Of a stretch of 64,000 nucleotides of DNA, positions 56,861 through 64,000 are shown in pieces. The number at the start of each line of letters is the position of its first letter. Within the stretch, counting starts at the first letter, position 1. The DNA is from Paragonimus westermani. Taxonomy: Eukaryota; Platyhelminthes; Trematoda; Plagiorchiida; Troglotrematidae. The position numbers and the translations under genes are program-made. The DNA lies in contig QNGE01002363.1 in NCBI GenBank assembly GCA_008508345.1, positions 1 to 64,000 on the forward strand. Direction: 5' to 3'. The notes below the pieces were generated by a model. The model was not told where the DNA came from. It saw nothing but the letters and a program-made list of their open reading frames with translations, and did no database searches.

Positions 56861-57050
56861 TTGTAAACCAGGAGCGCAGATGGCACAAGGGTTGTTTATT
56901 CGGGAAGCCATTTCATGTGATGCTACACTCCAATGTTCTTTCCTGTATTTATCCTGTGGCCATTTCGACGACAAAATTCACGCACTCGCCCCACTACTGA
57001 ATAGTAGTAGTTTGAGTAGTATAATGCGATGGCTCGTCCTCATTACACTC
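56861..57050 (+). repeat. Dispersed repeat DR-B, copy 6 (internally deleted)
   Basis: Starts TTGTAAACCAGGAGCGCAG, continues GGCACAAGGGTTGTTTATTC, then jumps to CCATTTCATGTGATGCTACA and ends with CTACT-GAAT-AGTAG hairpin, GAGTAGTATAATGCG and CCTCATTACACT. The middle third seen in copies 1, 3 and 5 is absent. Confidence 0.72.
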
Positions 57051-58340
57051 ACATCATGTACTGACAGGCACTCGGACTTTTTCACACTTAAGTCGAGATG
57101 TTGCCTTGTAAGGCCGGTGCCTGAAATTTCAGGTATCAAAAACAGTACACGTTCAGCACTAGTGACAGCTGATTTCCACTTGTCCGTGGGCAACATTAAA
57201 GTGGTTCGCGCGTTTGTTAATTAGTTGATTGATTGAAGCATTTACCATCTCATCCTAGTTACCCGGTTATAATGGTATAATTTTTGTGACATTTCAACTG
57301 GCTTTGATTCGTTTTTAGAGAACAAGAAGATTGTAGGTGTATACTGTTTGTCACGTGTATGAAAATGATTCTACTGGACACTTATATTTTGCAAGTAAAT
57401 ACAATGTAAATATTTCCTTTATTCAATGTACCTAGTATACGGATGAGATCCAAATGGTTCTACACTTCATAGTTCCGTGACAACCAGTGACTTCTTCGTG
57501 TTTCTAATGTCATATAGACAGTCACATTAGCGCTTGCCAGACAGGTTTAGATAGTATGGAATTCTTAGTCTACAAATCCCGTAGTGCAGGTGAGTCGGTA
57601 TCGACCTCGAGGTCATCTGCTTAAATGCAGCTGGATGTGCACAGGCAAAGTCAGTCGTAAGTCTCTATCCGCGCTTCTGTTTAACCGTGATCAGCAGTGT
57701 CTTTGTGTGAGCACAGATTGTACGTTTGTCGTATAAAATCATTTGGGTTATGAGAACTTACCAGTTTTTGGTGAGACAAGGCTACTACGTCCATAAAGGT
57801 TGCACAAACAGCTAGTTCAGATGGTATCACCTAGCTGTTAGTTATGAAAACCCTTCACAAATGAGTTATGTTGAACCGTGTTCTCCCGTTTCTGAAAGTT
57901 GTGAGCTTAAATGTATTTCAGGTGGCCGTGGGATTCCAAAAGGCGTTCATTGGTGGTTTCACCTCATTATACTCCTTTCTAAAACTTAGAAGCTTCCCGT
58001 AGCTGTTAGCAAACTTTCATGATGTGCTTTAGAATAACCTCATTATGATTTTTGAGGCTATTAAAGTGATGCAGCGAGATTAAGAAGGATAAGTTATATG
58101 AAATCCATCATCACACGCTCGTTGTATACAGGGGAGTTGCTCTAAAAGTTTTGCAGTTAGGCTACTGATCTCTATTGGCAAAGGAGGTTCAGTAAGGCTG
58201 AGCTATGTTCATGGTGGTTTGTGGAGGCGAATTGTATTAAAACCATCAGTAGCGTAGGAAAGATAATACAAGCACGTCGACAAATTAGAGTGCATGAAGT
58301 AGTTCTTTGGGATACGGTGGGTTGAATTATTCAAGAACAA
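57051..58340. other. No gene recognised
   Basis: AT-leaning sequence without frames above 70 codons that lack an overlapping shadow. Nothing identifiable. Confidence 0.4.
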
Positions 58341-58531
58341 TTTATTCTCAAGTTGACAACCAGTCACATTTGATCGTAGCCTTCGCGACGACGAGCTCTA
58401 CTGAGAGCGAAACTCGAGTCTAATGCTTCTTTTCCAAAGAGGCTGGCTAGAAAGTCTATCTGAATGCGAAGGCTGCGATCAAATGTGAGTGATGTTCAAC
58501 GTGAAAATAAAGCGAATCGTCGACTACTCGA
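58341..58531 (+). mobile_element. SINE copy S2, fold-back form
   Basis: Begins with an inverted copy of the SINE tail (58,344-58,386), which runs straight into the ribozyme (GACGAGCTCTACTGAGAGCG, then AAACTCGAGTC) and the normal SINE body and tail (to 58,531, CGACTACTCG). Stem II and stem III are perfect, but the head of the SINE, stem I 5' strand and C3-U4 of the core were replaced, so it cannot cleave. Confidence 0.8.
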
Positions 58532-61500
58532 TGTTGTGTGTGTTTGTACGTCCTTTACAAGGCCACAACGTTCACCTCGTATGTGATTGGCTACTGACGT
58601 TCGCGTGATACATCGCGACTCTGATTGGTTTAATTCTAACTCGTTTTCCCATATAATGTTCTTTGTGTACGCCTACTGGGCAGATTGCATACATACTAGT
58701 GTACGTTCATTACCTCTGCCTTGCTTCTGATTTACGATACAACACTCATCAACAATTTATTATGGTTCATATTGTATGCAGGTTTGGTGCCCAGAATTTT
58801 GAAGCAAGAGGTGTAAGAAGACCGGCTTCAAACGTTTTACGAAACATCTCGAGTTGAGGCAGGGTTGATTTCACTTGGAGATCAACTACGAGGGGGGAGT
58901 TCTGGATGCTTCATTGTGACTTCGGGATAAGAAAACAATCTACGCGATGAAAACAGTGACTTTCCGCAATCCATGAGACACAACATTCAGTCGAACACTA
59001 GAAAGAGCACGTGTACTACATCTCATAATACTGTAAGCTTGGTGTAACGTAACATTTATAGGTGTCTACTGCGCTGAGTTGCTGCGGCCCGATTCAGGTT
59101 GGGGATACATGGAGGAAATTGGAAAATTGGAAATTGGTGACGATGATCTACGACAATACCCCAGCTCACAAGTTTCAAGCATCATAGACTGTTATTCGTG
59201 ACTGTGAAACTCGGGACCGCTTCCGGGTTACTCTATGTTTCTAAATTTGGAGTGTTGCTTGAAAAACAAGCACTTTTCTTCCACGTAAAATGACAACCAA
59301 ATGCAAAAATCTGGCCGAGCAGACAAGATAAATGCATTTATTGTCAAGATACCGGTCAGGTGCGCTTGAGAATAAGGTGATTTGTAAACGGTGGATCCTA
59401 TCTTGAACAATTAAATTGTCTAATGTCTGATGCATCCACATACACATCAGGCCCAAATTTTTGGGAACACTTTTGCATGCTCAACTTCAAACACGATCAC
59501 AAATGGGCTGAATAAATTTCACAGGCACCAGGTGATGAATACTATTTTTAGTCTTTAATGACGTGACCACGAAATGAAAAAGCTTTCATCTGTGACAGTC
59601 AGTGGTATGTCAGGTCGGTGTCGCCTAAACAACACTGATGTTTTTCCGAGCTCACTTGTATACCATGGTAAGATTAGTCTTCGTCATCGGTTCTGTCGAT
59701 TATGAGGTGGGTCGTTCTAAACCTGTCGATTGCGCGCATCCAAACGAAATTCACTGTTAGCTGTTCTTCATGAATATTCTCTGTTATATTTACTGTTGTT
59801 TCTGTCAGGATAGACAACAATATAGACAACCTTCACGAGAAAGGTTCGAAGCGGGAATGTATACATTCTAGTGGGACTCGAGTCCCGCATGAACGCGAAT
59901 AAAAGAGTATTATAGAAATTAAAACTCTTCCCAGTGGGTCGAAAATGGACATCTACACTCCGGTTCGAATAATCGAAACTTTGTTTCACTCTCAAAAAAG
60001 ATCTGGATACCAGTGCTACAGTACGCGTTGGTGAACAGGTTGACTGCACCGTTCACTGTTCGATCGCAATGCAAATGTAAAGACCCACGTGATGCTTAGG
60101 TCACGTGACCAGAGCTCGCCCCACAGTTATCAAGGCTAAACATGAAAACCGAGGATACACCTAACCTAGCTTGTTGTACTTAGGCGGTTACAGCTAACAC
60201 GAGATATCTTTCAGAAAGGGCTTACCTAAATATTAAAAGCGAATTCGAGAATCCACTCATTCGGCTGTGAGCGACAGAAGAACAGCTGAGAAGCATCGCA
60301 GAAAGACTACGAACGGTCGGGTTTATACATACAACCGCCACTAAGAGCTACCTCTAGTCCACTTCATCATTTTGAGGTCATTGAATCCATGGGATCATCT
60401 GAATTGCATAATTATCTGGTAGACAGAGTGAAAAAATAAAATTCACGTGACTATATGATGAAGCAGAATCTAAGTCAATCTTGTGACCGTCATAAAATAA
60501 GGGTTATCATACTTGGCAGTCGGGCTAACACAAGCGTAGGGGCATGTTGGTGTTTGCCAACGACAGGTACAAGGGACTCGCGCCTTTGTCAGTAAAATCG
60601 TACGGTGTCCAGTTTTATCAGAACAAACTCTAATTAGGTTTGTGTACAGTAACAGTATTCACAAAACGCTGTAAGCTGAAGGAAGATGAGAATTTTGTGT
60701 ACATTCGAATTGGCGCCGAACAATTTGCAAAGGAAAGTGGTAACGGTTTTCAGTTTCGAAAGGTCTGCAACAATTAGATGTTGACTAATAAGAGGTTAGA
60801 GAAGTACGAGCTAAATAGAAACCTAATCACAGTATGTCGGGGATATAGAAAACAATCGTTAATGTTAAGCAAACAACTGATTGACAGCAGTTGAGAGATA
60901 GAACGTATCATAAAGTTACTGCAACCATTCAGACATCCGAGGAGTCTGAAGTCGCAAATTGACTTCCTGTATAATGTGGGGCCTGTCAGCTTTTTAGCCT
61001 CACATTACACACTATTTACATATCTGTTATGTTCATCGTACATACAGATAATGTCATTTGTTTGGATCGATACAGTGCTTCTCCTTCGTGTCTGTTTCCT
61101 TGTGCTTTTAAGTGGCTGTTATCATAACCTGACTGTGACAACATCCATCTGAGCAGATTAGGGGAATCGGATTCTTTGGAATCCCCCGGTCATTCAAGCG
61201 GAAATCTCGATCCTTCTACTTCGGATCTAGCGTGCTAGGATCTGAAATGAATAATTAGTGCGAGTCAGTGTATGCAGCATTCAAATAATGTTCTTTCGTT
61301 TTTTCTGATCCACTACAATACATGTGCCAATTCTGTTCCATACATAAACTACTGCCGACTCTTCTGAAGGTAGACACTGGTAGATTGTTCTTGCACGCCG
61401 AAAGGATTTTTTGTTCACGTGCTACAGATTAGCTGATATTGTAACCTTGGCAGCATAATCCATAAGTGTTTGGTTAGGCCAGATAAAGTAGACAGGTAGA

Positions 61501-62019
61501 TAGGTAATCTCATGTGTTAAGACTTAGTCTTCTCTGACAGGGTGTTAAGGTGTTAGGAACTAGTAACTTTGAAAAACCTATATGAGTACGTTAATGACAA
61601 ATGCATCGTAGCATGTTTTATAAGGCCGTGATGTAGTTAGGCCGTAAGAATCATTTAAATTAAATATGTAGCACACAGGGAGTCTGAACGCGAGTTGAAC
61701 GTAATGAAAAGCACACCGAGTGAAACGATCTAAATGGCCCAGTGAGTAACCTGAGCACTGAAATCGCTTCCTTGGTTATTGATGTACAGTTTGATGACAG
61801 GCTTAGGTCATTTGAACCAACTGTTCCCAGTTTCCGTTCGTGAGCATTTGTATCTGGCTTCTGGCTAACGAGAATGTATTCACTGTAAATGGAATGACGG
61901 AAATGCACTAATTTACATATACTCATAAAACAGGGGCCCCCGATCACGCTAAAAATGAACTGGAATATCCCAGAAGAGAGGAACTTTACTGAGATGGTTA
62001 AGAAAATAACAAAAGAACG
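58532..62019. other. No gene recognised
   Basis: Frames 58,663-58,857, 59,228-59,456 (minus) and 59,768-60,049 (minus) have no motifs. The right end may include the 3' untranslated part of the RTE-like element that follows on the minus strand. Confidence 0.4.
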
Positions 62020-63480
62020 CTGAGCAGAACAACAGGAAATTATATGACTCCAAGCATGCCAATGACTGCAGCACACTGTCATCTCAGCTAACGTTTTTAG
62101 ACAGTGATCTGTGTGATCACGAAGATCCCAGCCAGACAGGCGACGCCTACCCACTTAGGTCAATGGAGCAGTCGGGATCCTCATATTTTGCAACCATGCT
62201 GCTGTTTGAGTAACACGTAATTTTATCCACTATTGATGGTTTCAGCATATAACACCTGGTATGGTTAACGCTCAGTTAAGCATTAGTGTTAACCACTAAT
62301 GTATTGCTGTCTGTGATGATGATGATGAACGCTCAGTTGGCAAGCGGAGCAAGTGGCCCAACCATTGTAGGCTGCGCAACGTGATTAGTTGGCCAGTTGA
62401 TTGCGCATCTGCAGCGTTCCGGAATAAGCGCCGCTGAACAGCTGTGTTGCTAACTTGATCAGTCCACTTAATATTGGCTCGCTGACAGAGACAACGATAG
62501 TCAAAGGTAACAAGACTGTTGACGTCCTCGCTGCGAAAAGATCAAGTTTCCGAACCATAGAACAAGACAGAATGCGTACAGGTAGTGCACACCTCATTTA
62601 CAGTAACAACTGAAAGTTTTTTCGACACCACAAATGATACAGGTTGGCAAAGTCAACCTTGGTGATTTCTGATGAGCAACGTATCAAGCCGACATGGTAG
62701 TCTCAAATTGACTGTATACAATAACGAGCGTACTGAGTGAGAATACCCCAGTCTTGAAGAAATACTTTGCATTTTGAAAGTGCTGAACGTACTTCATAGA
62801 GATTAGCGCTGTCATTCATCATGCTCAACATGGCCTGCATTTTTTTGTGCGGAGATTGAGTAAGACCATGTCATCCGCATGCACCACATAGATCAACCTA
62901 GCTCCGGGAAAAAGCTTAACACCAAGCTCACTGGACTCCTTAAGCGCACCCCCCAGAATGTCGTCCATGGCAAAATTGGACAAGAAGGGAGAAATCGAAC
63001 ACCTTTGATGAATACCACCAGAAGTGATGAACCCCCGAGACATTTGTCCATGGAACTCCACTCTGCTTACAGTTAGTTAGTTAGTTATAGTTATCTCAAC
63101 AGACTCACGTATTTCACTGATACTTTTTTGCGAAGGAGACACCTCCAGAGAACGTTACGAGCAACTGAATCGAAAGCAACCCTCAGGTCCAAAAAGACCA
63201 CAACCGTCGGTTGTCCATATGAGTGTCGATGTTCCAAGATCCGTCGCAGGGTAAAAATGTGATCAACGTACCCTGAACCGGAACGGAATCCTGCCTGTTC
63301 TTCGCGTGTCTGACGTTCTGTGGGCTTGGTGAGCCGACGTAAAATGAGACCAGTGAGTAAACTGGACGTAACAAACAATGATGCCTTTGTGATTGTCATG
63401 ACACTTCCGGCCCCTTTTTTCTAAAGGGAATTGTTGTTGAGAGGCACCAGTCACGTGGTATCTATTTAGCTTCCCAAATC
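62020..63480 (-). pseudogene. RTE-like LINE, 3' half of reverse transcriptase
   Basis: Minus-strand RT in pieces. Frame 63,091-63,399 gives LILRRLTKPTERQTREEQAG, YVDHIFTLRRILEHRHSYGQ and VVVFLDLRVAFDSV (motif A Asp present). Frame 62,825-63,061 gives GIHQRCSISPFLSNFAMDDI and VHADDMVLL, where Tyr of YADD is His. In 62,340-62,600 the thumb region continues in other frames (a YGSET-like block, IKWTDQVSN). Frame 61,660-62,154 begins with the C-terminal block RRRLSGWDLRDHTDH and LKTLAEMT. Just upstream (63,400-63,454) are STTIPF and KKGAG-type residues. A 50-bp insertion interrupts it at 62,278. This is the clade widespread in trematodes. Not functional. Confidence 0.87.
62278..62327 (+). mobile_element. 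50-bp retroposed tail fragment inside the RTE-like LINE
   Basis: Only the last 50 bases of the family at 9633-9858 and 44,080-44,337 (GCATTAGTGTTAACCACTAA through the GAT repeat). Flanked by AACGCTCAGTT at 62,267-62,277 and 62,328-62,338, an 11-bp target duplication. Confidence 0.88.
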
Positions 63481-64000
63481 CTCAGTTCTGTAATCGACCT
63501 ATCAACACCATACTTGGAAATTGAAGGAAAGAATAGGTCTGCTCCGGGAGTCTTGTTACTATTTGATAGCCATTTCTGTTTCTGCTTCTGCCAATTCCAC
63601 AGCTTCTTAATTTCCGCAAAATTATTCTCCATATGGCAAATTCTGATGTTATTAACATATAAGGGAAACGGAGGAATCGCAAGCTGTGGAACCCCGAGCA
63701 CGGATGGAACGAAAAACAGAGGTCCTCCAACGGAACCTAGCGGTACACGACTAGTCGACAGTACTTTTCAGCAAGTACATAATTAATTCTGATAGTAAAC
63801 TGGCGATCTTGGGGCAAACTGTGAGCTAGACTAGTACGCAATTATCTGTACCATACTGTTTAACCTGAGTGGTAAGCGTCTCACCGATGCGTGATGCCCT
63901 GCAGATATCCCGGGCGACAGAATAGTATATAGATGGGGTTGCCAATCGTTAACCATTGGCTTCAAGGTTCGTAAAATTTTTTCAGCGGTTTCAACGCTTG
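63481..64000. other. No certain gene; possible upstream part of RTE-like LINE
   Basis: Overlapping minus frames 63,462-63,701 and 63,482-63,730 (79 and 82 codons) precede the RT but show no recognised motif. A GTTA/GTTAGT run lies at 63,069-63,085, within the element. Confidence 0.35.

Noticed and set aside
24236..64000. CRISPR arrays, operons, bacterial-type promoters or defence islands
   Set aside because: No regularly spaced repeats or prokaryotic gene organisation; the window is eukaryotic and repeat-dominated.

Overview
This window looks like a gene-poor, repeat-rich stretch of an invertebrate nuclear genome. A parasitic flatworm, most likely a trematode, fits best. The inference rests on three things: CsRn1-like Ty3/gypsy elements, a BEL/Pao element and RTE-type LINEs of the kind common in flukes, and a tRNA-derived SINE carrying a hammerhead ribozyme, an arrangement known from the schistosome Smα family. 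No cellular protein-coding gene, rRNA or functional tRNA could be recognised. Two single-N gaps (6528 and 18381) show that this is a draft scaffold.

Layout. 1-24,235 is a pile-up of LTR retrotransposons, all reading on the minus strand. Element A (798-6008) is a two-LTR CsRn1-like gypsy element with gag, protease, RT/RNase H and integrase. A truncated copy of element B lies at 7353-9918. Element C (about 9919-13,300) is a gypsy element of another lineage, with a gag zinc-knuckle region and a DSG protease. Next comes a BEL/Pao element (14,154-18,380) cut off at the second gap. Element B itself is at 18,550-24,235, with 307-bp LTRs. All are broken by frameshifts, stops or catalytic substitutions. 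The block 7353-9632 is repeated at 18,382-20,661 with about five differences, including sequence outside the LTR, so it is a duplicated locus or an unmerged haplotype.

24,236-49,600 is largely unannotatable AT-leaning DNA holding dispersed repeats. These are SINE copies S7, S3, S8 and S4 (plus strand) and S5 and S6 (minus strand), six copies of a roughly 300-bp family called DR-B here (the sixth at 56.9 kb), two 5'-truncated LINE tails, a 258-bp non-LTR tail with target-site duplications, a GC-rich island (42,505-42,805) and a trinucleotide tract with a 126-bp internal duplication (46,261-46,610). 49,640-53,345 is a nearly full-length but decayed LINE (endonuclease, RT, C-terminal zinc finger and 3' tail). 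62,020-63,480 is a minus-strand RTE-like LINE interrupted by a 50-bp retroposed fragment.

The most interesting feature is the SINE. It has RNA polymerase III A- and B-box-like sequences followed by a compact type I hammerhead ribozyme. Copy S1 (6432-6476, minus) keeps every core nucleotide, and other copies show a compensatory base-pair change in stem I. Two copies (S1 and S2) have an inverted second copy of the SINE tail, giving a fold-back form.
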